Source: Halomonas denitrificans (GTDB taxonomy: Bacteria > Pseudomonadota > Gammaproteobacteria > Xanthomonadales > Wenzhouxiangellaceae). From it: a stretch of DNA of 64,000 bases. Position 1 is the stretch's first letter. Each line of letters begins with the position of its first letter. Location: positions 620,001 through 684,000 of the forward strand of contig JAHVKF010000002.1 of NCBI GenBank assembly GCA_019800895.1, given 5' to 3'. The notes under the pieces are model-generated. The model searched no databases. It was given only the letters and a program-made list of their open reading frames with translations, and was not told the DNA's origin. Shown here one piece after another: positions 17,165-24,939 of this stretch. The position numbers were made by a program, and so were the translations under genes.

Positions 17165-18775
17165 TCAGTCGACGCCGTCGGCGTCGCGGATGAACGCCGC
17201 GAGATCCGCTCGGTACGCGGCCAGCGATTCGTCGTGCAGGTACATCATGTGACCGGCCGGATACAGGTCGTAGCGGATTCGCTCACGCGCCTCGTCCGGA
17301 ATGTCGAGCGCGCGCAGGTAGTAGCTCGTGGCCGCGAACGGCGTCGCCATGTCGTAGTACCCCTGCTGGACGTGGACATGCAGCCCGGGATTCGTGGTCA
17401 TCGCCACGGACAGGTCGGGCAGCACGCTGACCGCCGGTTGGCGTCCGCCGTCGGGGCCGCGGTGGCTCCAGTCCCAGTCCAGCGGCCAGGCGCTGGTCCG
17501 GTAGTCCTCGCTGCGGCCGAAATCCAGGTCGTTGTGCAGGTAGTCGAAGAACGCGGCCGTGTAGGCCGGCCCGACCGACGGGAAGAACGGGTCGTAGTTC
17601 ATCGTCTCGGCCAGCGAGTTGGTGGCCGGGCCGATGAACCGGGAATCGATCCGGCCGGTGATCAGGCCGTCGTCGCGCTTGAGCTCCTGCAGGAACTGCT
17701 GGTGGTCGACCCGCAGGTCGGCCAGCTCCCAGTAGCGCGCGGTCGTCCCCGTGTATTCGGCGAGCTGTTCGGCGATCGCGCGCTTGCGTTCGGCGTCGAT
17801 CGTGTAGCCGGCCATCAGCGCCGGCAGGTAGTCGTCCATGGCGAAGGTCTCGACCTCGTCGATGAACCGGTCGAAGTCGGCCGGTTCCGGATCCAGCGCA
17901 TCGTGGTACCAGGCGGTGGCTGCGAAGGACGGCAGGAACAGGGCGTGGGGAAGCTCGATGCCTTCGCCGTCGCGGCCCGCATGAACGGCCATGAACGGGG
18001 ACACCAGGATCAGGCCGTTGAGGTGCATGCCGTGGGCGCTCTGCAGGTGGTGCGCAAGCCCCGCGCCACGGATGCCGCCGTAGCTTTCGCCGAGGATGAA
18101 CTTCGGCGAACCCCACCGGCCGTGTTCGCCGATGTAGTCCTTGATGAACGCCGCGACCGATTCGATGTCCTGGTCCACGCCCCAGAAGTCCTTGCCTTCG
18201 CCATCGCCGATCGGGCGACTGAAGCCGGTGCCGACCGGGTCCACCATCACGATGTCGGTCACGTCCAGCACGCTGTAGGCGTTGTCGACGCGCCGCACCG
18301 GCGGCGGCGGCGCGAAATCGCCGTCGTTGATCACTGCGCGCTGCGGCCCGAGTACGCCCATGTGCAGCCAGATCGACGACGACCCGGGTCCGCCGTTGAA
18401 AGCGAACAGGATCGGGCGTTCGCGGAGGTTGTCGATGCCGGTCCGGTGATAGGCCGTGTAGCCGAAGCGAGCAACGGGCTTGTCGTCCTTTCGCTGGATC
18501 ATCCAGCCGACCGTGGCCTCGTAGTCGATCCGCTGGCCGTCGATCCGGATCGAATGCGAGGTGGTCCGGGCGACCGGTTCCGGATCGCCTTCGATGCTCG
18601 TCGGTTCCTCGGAAACCGCGCCGGCGTCCTCGTGATCGTCCGCCGCAGCCGGCGTGGCGAGCAGCGAAAAAAGACAGATCAGGAACGGGAGAAGTGGGGC
18701 GGTTCGACCGGACGTGCGATCGGGCGCGAAAGCGGTCATCGAAGCCGAGCTCGAAACTGACATCGGATCGTTCAT
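17165..18775 (-). CDS. Secreted S10 serine carboxypeptidase-like peptidase
   Basis: About 536 residues. The catalytic Ser lies in GESYGG (FILGESYGGIRGAGLAHHL); the oxyanion/substrate site PGSSSIWLHMGVLGP and the DPVGTGFSRP segment are both S10 hallmarks. The last residues AGHMMYLHDESLAAYRADLAAF include the catalytic His in GHMMY. The frame opens with TTG at 18802; I preferred the ATG at 18775, where AGGA lies about 9 nt upstream. A hydrophobic run (LLPFLICLFSLLATPAAA) at about residues 28-45 is the signal peptide. It should remove C-terminal residues from peptides outside the cytoplasm. Monocistronic by position. Confidence 0.92.
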   Translation of the reverse strand: MNDPMSVSSSASMTAFAPDRTSGRTAPLLPFLICLFSLLATPAAADDHEDAGAVSEEPTSIEGDPEPVARTTSHSIRIDGQRIDYEATVGWMIQRKDDKPVARFGYTAYHRTGIDNLRERPILFAFNGGPGSSSIWLHMGVLGPQRAVINDGDFAPPPPVRRVDNAYSVLDVTDIVMVDPVGTGFSRPIGDGEGKDFWGVDQDIESVAAFIKDYIGEHGRWGSPKFILGESYGGIRGAGLAHHLQSAHGMHLNGLILVSPFMAVHAGRDGEGIELPHALFLPSFAATAWYHDALDPEPADFDRFIDEVETFAMDDYLPALMAGYTIDAERKRAIAEQLAEYTGTTARYWELADLRVDHQQFLQELKRDDGLITGRIDSRFIGPATNSLAETMNYDPFFPSVGPAYTAAFFDYLHNDLDFGRSEDYRTSAWPLDWDWSHRGPDGGRQPAVSVLPDLSVAMTTNPGLHVHVQQGYYDMATPFAATSYYLRALDIPDEARERIRYDLYPAGHMMYLHDESLAAYRADLAAFIRDADGVD

Positions 18776-18906
18776 CGGGTCGGTCCTGTTCTGGCTATCC
18801 AAGAAGCATAACGCCCCGGATGCGCTGTCCGAGTCGATCGCGTTCGTTCCAGTTCGGCCCGGCGGCTTCGAGGCCGTCGAACCGACCTGGATCCGGTGCC
18901 GGAGAT

Positions 18907-19062
18907 CTAGCGGTCGCGCCGGGTCGGCTTGCCGTGGCGCTCGACGTCGAGGACTTCTTCGTGGGGTTCGCCGTGGCGGAACTCGATGACCGTCAGGACC
19001 AGGCCGATCAGGAGCAGGGAGAACACGATGATCGCGGCGATCAGGAAGTAGGACTCACTCAC
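18907..19062 (-). CDS. Small single-helix membrane protein with basic cytoplasmic tail
   Basis: Fifty-one residues from a GTG at 19062, with a GGAAGGGAG ribosome site 6 nt before it. One long hydrophobic helix covers residues 5-25 (FLIAAIIVFSLLLIGLVLTVI), followed by a charged tail EFRHGEPHEEVLDVERHGKPTRRDR. It overlaps the stop of the upstream small membrane gene, and a second GTG at 19058 would overlap it by exactly 4 nt. The two look like a translationally coupled pair. I do not recognise a family. Confidence 0.6.
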   Translation of the reverse strand: MSESYFLIAAIIVFSLLLIGLVLTVIEFRHGEPHEEVLDVERHGKPTRRDR

Positions 19063-19246
19063 GGCGCGCTCCCTTCCGGCTCATCAGGCTGGAGAGTTTG
19101 AAGTAGATGCCGAAGGCGAGAATCGAAGGGACCCAGATCGCGGTGAACAGCGCGTGCTCGGTCAGACCGTTGAACCAGAAGAAGGCCGATAGCGCGAAGG
19201 AGATGCCGACCGCGATCAGGATGAACACATCCGAGAGCTTGAACAT
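19055..19246 (-). CDS. Small conserved two-helix membrane protein
   Basis: Sixty-three residues with two hydrophobic helices, DVFILIAVGISFALSAFFWF and ALFTAIWVPSILAFGIYFKL. The segment (F/L)xxIWVPSILxFGIYFKL recalls small conserved hypothetical membrane proteins of gammaproteobacteria, though I cannot name a family. It overlaps the start of the 18907-19062 gene. Function is unknown. Confidence 0.65.
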   Translation of the reverse strand: MFKLSDVFILIAVGISFALSAFFWFNGLTEHALFTAIWVPSILAFGIYFKLSSLMSRKGARRE

Positions 19247-19382
19247 TGCCCGGACTCCATGAATAGGTGAGACGCCACGATGACCGCAGGCCCGTACAGG
19301 TCCCGTGAACGCAGAACTGTCTTCTCGGGGAGGACGACTTCAGGGGGCGGAAGACTCCATGGGGCGGACTACAGATCGTCGA

Positions 19383-19607
19383 CTACATGTCGTGGAAGCC
19401 GATCGCCGCGAGCATCAGGCCGCCGACGGCCACGCCGGCCGGCGTTCGAAGGCCTTCGATTCCGAACACCTCGATCATGTCCGGAATGCCGGGGACGAAA
19501 CCCAGGGGAAGCCAGAGGGCGATCGGCGCGACGATGGCCAGGCCGAGCAGGCCGAGCGCGCGGCGGCTGCGCCGGCGCAGCAGGCGATGGGACGGATCGA
19601 AGTTCAT
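19383..19607 (-). CDS. Small hypothetical membrane protein
   Basis: Seventy-four residues from the ATG at 19607. It has a basic N-terminus (HRLLRRRSRRAL) and two hydrophobic segments: GLLGLAIVAPIALWLPLGFVP and AGVAVGGLMLAAIGF. The Arg-rich start fits the positive-inside rule. It could belong with the two small membrane genes downstream on the same strand, 136 bp away. No family recognised. Confidence 0.5.
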   Translation of the reverse strand: MNFDPSHRLLRRRSRRALGLLGLAIVAPIALWLPLGFVPGIPDMIEVFGIEGLRTPAGVAVGGLMLAAIGFHDM

Positions 19608-19676
19608 GCCGGAGGCTCGAGGCGAGTGAGCGATGATCCTACCGGTCCGGCGCAAGCGGCCCGTCGACGGGCCGGA

Positions 19677-20801
19677 TCAACCGCTCGCGCGTAGCGCCTT
19701 GTCGGCCGGCACGTAGTCGTAGCCGAGGTCCTTGGCCACTGCTTCGTAGGTCACCTGGCCGCGGTGGACGTTGAGCCCGCGCAGCAGGTGTTCGTCGTCG
19801 AGCATCGCCCGCGCCGCACCCTTGTTGGCCAGCTGGACCGCGTGGGCCAGGGTGGCATTGGTCAGGGCGAAGGTGGACGTGCGGGCGACCGCACCGGGCA
19901 TGTTGGCCACGCAGTAGTGGATGATGCCCTCGACTTCGTAGGTGGGATCCTGGTGGGTCGTCGCCTTGCTGGTCTCGAAGCAGCCGCCCTGGTCGATGGC
20001 CACGTCGACCAGCACCGACCCCGGCTCCATGATCTTCAACTCTTCGCGAGTGATCAGCTTCGGCGCCGAAGCGCCGGGAATCAGCACCGCACCGATGACC
20101 AGGTCGACGGTGGCCAGATGCTCGTCGATCGCCTCGTCGGTGGAATACAAGGTGTTGAGGCGGTCGCCATAGAGTTCGTCGATGTACTTCAGCCGGGTCA
20201 GCGATCGATCGAAGATGGTGACGTCGGCGCCCATGCCCATCGCCATCCGTGCGGCGTTCAGGCCCACCACGCCGCCGCCGAGCACCATGACCTCGGCCGG
20301 CCGGACACCCGGCACGCCGCCGAGCAGCACGCCCGAGCCGCCCTGCGCGCGCTCCAGCGCGTGCGCCCCGGCCTGGATCGACATCCGGCCGGCGACTTCG
20401 CTCATCGGCGCCAGCAGCGGCAGGCCGCCGCGCGCATCGGTCACCGTCTCGTAGGCGATCGCGGTGCAGCCCGATTCGACCAGCAGCCGGGTCTGCTCGG
20501 GGTCCGGCGCCAGGTGGAGGTAGGTGTAGAGCACCTGGCCCTCGCGCAGCATCCGACACTCGTTCGGCTGCGGTTCCTTGACCTTGATGATCATCTCGGC
20601 GGCTTCGAAGATCTCCTCCGGCGTGTCGATGATCGTGGCGCCGGCGCGTTCGTAGAGGTCGTCGGTCAGGCCGATCGCCTTGCCGCCGTCCTTCTCGACC
20701 AGGATCTCGTGGCCGTGACCGGCCAGTTCGCGGACGCCGGCCGGCGTCAGGCCGATCCGGTACTCGTGGTTCTTGATTTCCTTGGGTACACCGATGCGCA
20801 T
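19677..20801 (-). CDS. ald: Alanine dehydrogenase
   Basis: The ATG at 20801 gives 374 residues, the normal size. Diagnostic parts are [20 protein letters not shown] at the N-terminus, EKDGGKAIG with the substrate Lys, [18 protein letters not shown], and the NAD-binding Rossmann motif [28 protein letters not shown] at about residues 168-195. It catalyses the reversible NAD-dependent deamination of L-alanine to pyruvate and ammonia in the cytoplasm. The upstream 290 bp up to the Fur site carry no gene. Confidence 0.96.
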   Translation of the reverse strand: MRIGVPKEIKNHEYRIGLTPAGVRELAGHGHEILVEKDGGKAIGLTDDLYERAGATIIDTPEEIFEAAEMIIKVKEPQPNECRMLREGQVLYTYLHLAPDPEQTRLLVESGCTAIAYETVTDARGGLPLLAPMSEVAGRMSIQAGAHALERAQGGSGVLLGGVPGVRPAEVMVLGGGVVGLNAARMAMGMGADVTIFDRSLTRLKYIDELYGDRLNTLYSTDEAIDEHLATVDLVIGAVLIPGASAPKLITREELKIMEPGSVLVDVAIDQGGCFETSKATTHQDPTYEVEGIIHYCVANMPGAVARTSTFALTNATLAHAVQLANKGAARAMLDDEHLLRGLNVHRGQVTYEAVAKDLGYDYVPADKALRASG

Positions 20802-21092
20802 GCCGTCGTCCTTGTCGATCGTTGCAAGACTGGTCGTGGAGGCCGGCGGCCGACTGCCCGGAAGCAGACGCCTCGACAACCGAGCTACCCTCCAGGCCGC
20901 CCGGTTCGTACCGGCACGAAGCGATTCTAACTCCCGGCGCCTCCCGGGCAGCGTCCGCGGTCCGTCCGTTGTCCGTGTTTCGCCCTCCGTTCCTTCGCTC
21001 GTCCTGCGGTGGTCGCACGTTTTCCGCCGAATCGTCGCTCAGTCATGCATGGGTCGAACCCGGCTTCTCAAAGAATCCCGCGAACCAGCCGT
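20802..21092. other. Gene-free stretch upstream of ald and of the hemP promoter
   Basis: Several short frames cross this region on both strands but none has protein-like composition, a ribosome site or a recognisable motif. It presumably holds the ald promoter, which I could not place. Together with the leader 21126-21257 it makes about 450 bp without a gene. Confidence 0.5.
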
Positions 21093-21125
21093 GATATTGA
21101 GAATCATTCGCGTTTGTTGTATGTT
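21093..21125 (+). promoter_or_regulatory. Fur box overlapping a sigma-70 promoter upstream of hemP
   Basis: GATATTGAGAATCATTCGC at 21093-21111 matches 15 of 19 positions of the Fur consensus. Within it, TTGAGA at 21097-21102 lies 17 bp from TATGTT at 21120-21125, a good sigma-70 pair. Fur with Fe2+ would cover the -35 box and shut the promoter. The start codon of hemP is 130-165 bp downstream. Confidence 0.75.
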
Positions 21126-21257
21126 TCGCTCATGGGACAGCCTTCGTCATCCCATGCAGGCCCCAGCCAGCGTTTCGTGACGCCAGCCAGGTCCTGTCCG
21201 ATCCCGCGATGCGAACGCCGAGGCCGTCGCCCGATCGACCATCCGGTGAATTCGTCG

Positions 21258-21482
21258 ATGTACGTCGAACCCAGGACTGAAGCCACAGTGAGCCACGCTA
21301 CCTCCTCCGACTCTCGCACGATCGACGCCCGGCGCTCGGGCGCGCGCGGAACCCGACCCGGCCCGGAAGAAATCGACAGCCTGCTGCTGCTCGGTTCGAG
21401 GAAGCGGGTACTGATCCAGCACCGAGGTCAGACCTACGAACTGCGCGAAACGCGGCTTGGGAAACTGATTCTGACCAAATAG
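21258..21482 (+). CDS. hemP: Hemin uptake protein HemP
   Basis: The C-terminal 38 residues are typical HemP: IDSLLLLGSRKRVLIQHRGQTYELRETRLGKLILTK. The protein is small, here 74 residues from the ATG at 21258 or 64 from a GTG at 21288; neither start has a strong ribosome site and the N-terminal part is not conserved. HemP is a small iron-regulated protein found in haem-uptake loci, and in some beta-proteobacteria it acts as a transcriptional activator of haem genes. No haem receptor or ABC transporter gene is near. The Fur box at 21093 fits iron control. Confidence 0.85.
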   Translation: MYVEPRTEATVSHATSSDSRTIDARRSGARGTRPGPEEIDSLLLLGSRKRVLIQHRGQTYELRETRLGKLILTK

Positions 21483-21778
21483 CGCATAAGGATTCTTCGC
21501 GTTCGGCCAATCGCCCCTTGCCGCGCCAGGCCCTGCTCTTTCCGATCGACGAAGAACCCCGCATACGCCGAGGCGATCGGCAGGCCATCCTGATGATGGT
21601 CGGAGCGTTCAGCGCCGCCTTCACCGTTTCCGAAACGCTCTTCGAGGAACGGGGCATGCACGACCACATACGCTCGGGCACCGCCGAAGCGGTGTTTCTC
21701 GTCGAGGCCAGGAACGATCGATCCAGGTCTGTTGCGCCGGTCCGGCGCCATGCTATCTTCGCGACTCCCAACGATTGG
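21483..21778. other. Gene-free stretch between hemP and the PA2779-like gene
   Basis: Open frames exist on both strands (for example minus 21434-21817) but show no motif, no signal peptide and no ribosome site. I see no convincing gene or regulatory palindrome. Confidence 0.45.
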
Positions 21779-21791
21779 AAGGAGAGCCCTG

Positions 21792-22157
21792 ATGATCTCG
21801 ACGATGCTCAGAAACACGGTTCTTGCCCTGGCCCTGGCTGCGCTCGTGATGCCGGCCCAGGCATCGCTGATCTCGACCGGCGACGCGCTGGCGATCGAAC
21901 AGGGGCAGTTCGAAGACCGGATCGAGGCCTACCTGCTACGCGACGACGTGGCCGCGGAGCTGTCGCGGCTGGGCGTTAGCCACGAGGTTGCGATGGCGCG
22001 CGTGGCTCGCTTGAGTCCGGCCGAAGTCGAGCAACTGGCCGACGGTCTCGAAGACCTTCCCGCCGGGGAGGGCGTCGTGGTGATCGCCGGCGTGGTGTTC
22101 ATCGTGCTGCTGCTGCTCGAAGCCGTGGGCGTGACCGACATCTTCAAGTCGACCTGA
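21792..22157 (+). CDS. PA2779-family small membrane protein
   Basis: The 121-residue product follows AAGGAG (7-nt spacing) and begins with a signal peptide cut near AQA. The middle is helical (IEAYLLRDDVAAELSRLGVSHEVAMARVARLSPAEVEQLADGLEDLPAGEG), and one hydrophobic helix VVVIAGVVFIVLLLLEAVGVTDIF ends the protein. This layout and the GxG-VTDIF tail match the PA2779 family, regularly found beside PA2778-type cysteine peptidases, as here. The role is unknown; the family pair is thought to be envelope-associated. Confidence 0.85.
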   Translation: MISTMLRNTVLALALAALVMPAQASLISTGDALAIEQGQFEDRIEAYLLRDDVAAELSRLGVSHEVAMARVARLSPAEVEQLADGLEDLPAGEGVVVIAGVVFIVLLLLEAVGVTDIFKST

Positions 22158-22179
22158 TCGCGCGCGCCGCCCCTACTCG

Positions 22180-22200
22180 ACCCGCCGCCCGGCGGCGGGT
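22180..22200 (+). terminator. GC-rich hairpin between the PA2779- and PA2778-like genes
   Basis: ACCCGCCGCC at 22180-22189 pairs perfectly with GGCGGCGGGT at 22191-22200. There is no T-run and the next gene starts five bases later on the same strand, so it may act as an attenuator or RNA stabiliser and not a full stop. Confidence 0.4.
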
Positions 22201-22204
22201 CGCA

Positions 22205-23245
22205 ATGACGTTGCTCGACCCCGTTCGAATCATCCACCGCCTGGCCTTCGCCACCGCACTCGTGCTGCTCGGCGGCTGCGCCACCCTCGACGCGCAGTTT
22301 CCCGACGGGCTCGATGACCGCGTCGACCTTGCCGACGTGCCCTTCCACCCCCAGCTCGACCACCACTGCGGGCCGGCCGCGCTGATGACGGTGCTCGGCG
22401 CGACCGGGATTCGTCCCGAGTACGACCGGCTGGCCGAGCGGGTCTACGTGCCGGGCCTCGAAGGCAGTCTCCAGGTCGAGATGCTGGCCGCGGCCCGCGA
22501 CTTCGGACGCATTCCCTTCCGCGTGCCGGGCTCGTTCGATGCGGTGCTCGGAGAAGTCGCCGCCGGGCGGCCGGTCCTGATCCTGCAGAATCTGAGACTG
22601 CGATCGCTGCCGGCGTGGCACTACGCGGTGGTCGTCGGCTACGACCGGCCGACGGAGCGGATCCTGATGCGCTCCGGCCAGGAGCGAACGATGTGGACGC
22701 CGGCCGGAACCTGGCTGCGCCAATGGGACTGGGCCGGCCGCTGGGCGGCGGTCGTCCTGCCGCCCGGGGAACTGCCGATCGATATCGAACCGGCTTCGGC
22801 GTTTCATGCACTGGCCGATTTCGATGAACAGGCCGATCCCGTCGAGCGCGCCGCCGCCTGGCAGGCTGCCGTCGAACGCTGGCCGGATTCGCCCATCCCG
22901 CGCCTGGGCGTGGGAAACGCGGAGTTCGCAGCCGGGCGGATCGATGCTGCCGCGGAGGCCTTCGAGCACGCGATCGCGCTGCAGCCCGACCACTGGCCGG
23001 CTCGATTGAATCTCGCCCTGGTCGATCTCGAACGCGGTCTCGAATGCGCCGTGCGCGATCGCCTCGAAGCCGAACCCCTCGAACCCGGCCACGCGCTTTC
23101 GGCCGTGTATGAAGACGCCCTTGAACGCGCCCGGTCGGCCTGCGAGGCCGAGCGGTCGAACCGGCTCGATCAGTCCTCGCCGTCGTCCGGGGCGCCGCCG
23201 GTCACGAAGACCTTGCCGGTCGACTCGGAGATCGCCGTCCGGTAA
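22205..23245 (+). CDS. PA2778-family C39-like cysteine peptidase lipoprotein with TPR repeats
   Basis: About 346 residues. A signal peptide with lipobox LGGC sits at about residues 21-24. The papain-like C39 domain has the catalytic Cys in HHCGPAALMTVLGATG and the His in WHYAVVVGYD. The second half (about 200-300) has TPR helices (AAWQAAVERWPDSPIPRLGVGNAEFAAGRIDAAAEAFEHAIALQPDHWPARLNLALVDLERG). This is the PA2778 pattern, paired with the PA2779-type gene just upstream. Substrates are unknown. The last 76 nt overlap the 3' end of the convergent acyl-CoA synthetase gene, so its final about 25 residues are antisense to another coding region. Confidence 0.85.
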   Translation: MTLLDPVRIIHRLAFATALVLLGGCATLDAQFPDGLDDRVDLADVPFHPQLDHHCGPAALMTVLGATGIRPEYDRLAERVYVPGLEGSLQVEMLAAARDFGRIPFRVPGSFDAVLGEVAAGRPVLILQNLRLRSLPAWHYAVVVGYDRPTERILMRSGQERTMWTPAGTWLRQWDWAGRWAAVVLPPGELPIDIEPASAFHALADFDEQADPVERAAAWQAAVERWPDSPIPRLGVGNAEFAAGRIDAAAEAFEHAIALQPDHWPARLNLALVDLERGLECAVRDRLEAEPLEPGHALSAVYEDALERARSACEAERSNRLDQSSPSSGAPPVTKTLPVDSEIAVR

Positions 23246-24825
23246 CGCGCCTCCAACTGGGGTCGGCGGATCTTCAGCGTCGGCGTCAGCAGCTCGTTGT
23301 CGACGGTCCAGCGCTCCCGGATCACGATCAGCCGATCGAGTCGCTGGTGCGGTTCGAGCTCGCCATTGACCTGCTCCAGCGTCTCGACCAGCCGGGTCCG
23401 AACCTCCCGAAGCGGCAGCTCGATCTCTTCGGGAAGCTGGATCAGCGCCAGCGGCTGGTCGCGTCCGTCGCCCAGCACGCAGGCCTGTTCGATCAGTTCG
23501 TTGCGGGCCAGCAGGGATTCGATCGGCACCGGGGCGATGTACTTGCCCTTGGTCGTCTTGAACACTTCCTTGACCCGGCCGGTGATCGAGACCCAGCCGT
23601 CGGCGTCGATCGATGCGCGATCCCCGGTCCGGAACCCTTCGTCGACCATGCACTCCCGGGTCAGCGCCTCGGCCCGGTAGTAGCCCTGCATCATGCAGGG
23701 GCAGCGGATCAGCAGTTCACCGTCGGCGGCGGTCTTCAACTCCACTTCCGGCAGTGCGCGGCCGATGCTGCCGATGCGCGGCCGCTCGCCACGGCCGGTC
23801 TGGGTGCCGTAGGCGAAGGTTTCGGTCATGCCCCAGCCTTCGCAGATCGTCACGCCGACCCGGTCCCACCATTCCAGCAGCGCCGGCGCGATCGGCGCCG
23901 ACCCGGACGCGAACCAGTCGGCCCGGTCGATCCCCAGCCCCTTCTTCACCTTGCGCCGGATCAGTCCCGCGACCCCCGGAATGCGCAGCAAGGTGTCGAG
24001 GCGCTTCTGGGGCAGCTTCTCCAGGACGCCGAGCTGGAACTTCTTCCACAGGCGCGGCACCGAGCCGAACAGCGTCGGACGCGCGTGCGCGAGGTCGTCC
24101 ATGAAGGTCTCGACGCCCTCGACGAAGTGCAGCGTGCTGCCGGCGTGGAAGCTTCCGGCCTCGACGTAGGCGCGCTCGGTGCAGTGCGACAGGGGCAGGT
24201 AGGACAGCACGCGGTCGCCGTCGCGAACGCCGATCGCCTCGGCCAGCGCCTTGCCGACGAACAGGAAGTTGCCGTAGGAATGCATCGCGCCCTTCGGTTC
24301 CCCGGTCGATCCCGAGGTATAGAGGAGCGTGGCCAGGTCGTCGTCCGCGCGCGGCACGGGGATGAATTCGGGGCCGGGGTGGTCGATCCAGTCGTTCCAC
24401 TGGCGGACGCCGTCGGCGCCCGGGTACGGCATGGCGATCGTCAGCACGTCGTCGGGAACGCCTTCGAGCTGCTCGGCCGGGTGCTCGAGCTTGCCCACGA
24501 ATGCCGCACGACAGCCGCTGTGTTCGAGAATGCCCCGGATCGTCGCCGCACTCGCGGTCGGGTAGACCGGCACGCTGACCACGCCGGACAGCAGCATCGC
24601 AAGGTCGGCGAGGATCCAGTGCGCGCAGTTCTTCGAGATCAGCCCGACGCGGTCACCCGGCTCGATGCCTTCGTTGCGCAGCATCGCCGCCACCCGCTGC
24701 GCTTCCTCGACGGCTTCGGCCCAGGTCCAGGTGATCCATTCGCGATCGATGGGCTGGCACAGGTAGGGCTGGCCCGGCGTTGTCTTCGCACGATCCAGGA
24801 TCAGCTGCTGCAGGGGATGGAGCAT
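23170..24825 (-). CDS. Long-chain acyl-CoA synthetase (AMP-binding family)
   Basis: About 551 residues from the ATG at 24825, chosen because the upstream extension is not conserved-looking. The adenylation core has LLYTSGSTGEPKGAMHSYGN (P-loop), TICEGWGMTETFAYGTQTGRG (A5-type motif), FRTGDRASIDADGWVSITGRVKEVFKTTKGKYIAP (A7/A8) and a C-terminal domain ending near residue 551. It resembles the FadD15/long-chain CoA-ligase group that keeps GKYIAP. It would activate fatty acids as acyl-AMP then acyl-CoA at the inner membrane face. Its 3' end overlaps the convergent PA2778-like gene by 76 bp. Confidence 0.92.
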   Translation of the reverse strand: MLHPLQQLILDRAKTTPGQPYLCQPIDREWITWTWAEAVEEAQRVAAMLRNEGIEPGDRVGLISKNCAHWILADLAMLLSGVVSVPVYPTASAATIRGILEHSGCRAAFVGKLEHPAEQLEGVPDDVLTIAMPYPGADGVRQWNDWIDHPGPEFIPVPRADDDLATLLYTSGSTGEPKGAMHSYGNFLFVGKALAEAIGVRDGDRVLSYLPLSHCTERAYVEAGSFHAGSTLHFVEGVETFMDDLAHARPTLFGSVPRLWKKFQLGVLEKLPQKRLDTLLRIPGVAGLIRRKVKKGLGIDRADWFASGSAPIAPALLEWWDRVGVTICEGWGMTETFAYGTQTGRGERPRIGSIGRALPEVELKTAADGELLIRCPCMMQGYYRAEALTRECMVDEGFRTGDRASIDADGWVSITGRVKEVFKTTKGKYIAPVPIESLLARNELIEQACVLGDGRDQPLALIQLPEEIELPLREVRTRLVETLEQVNGELEPHQRLDRLIVIRERWTVDNELLTPTLKIRRPQLEARYRTAISESTGKVFVTGGAPDDGED

Positions 24826-24939
24826 TGCGGCACTCGCGGGAACCGGACTCGAGTATGGGAGCGCGGTCGAGCTTGCGTCAAATCGTCCGGTGATCGGGCC
24901 GATTGCCGGATCGAGCACCGGGTCGTGAACTCGCCGGAC

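Noticed and set aside
21434-21817. 127-residue minus-strand frame between hemP and the PA2779-like gene
   Set aside because: No ribosome site, no motif, overlaps the PA2779-type start; not supported.
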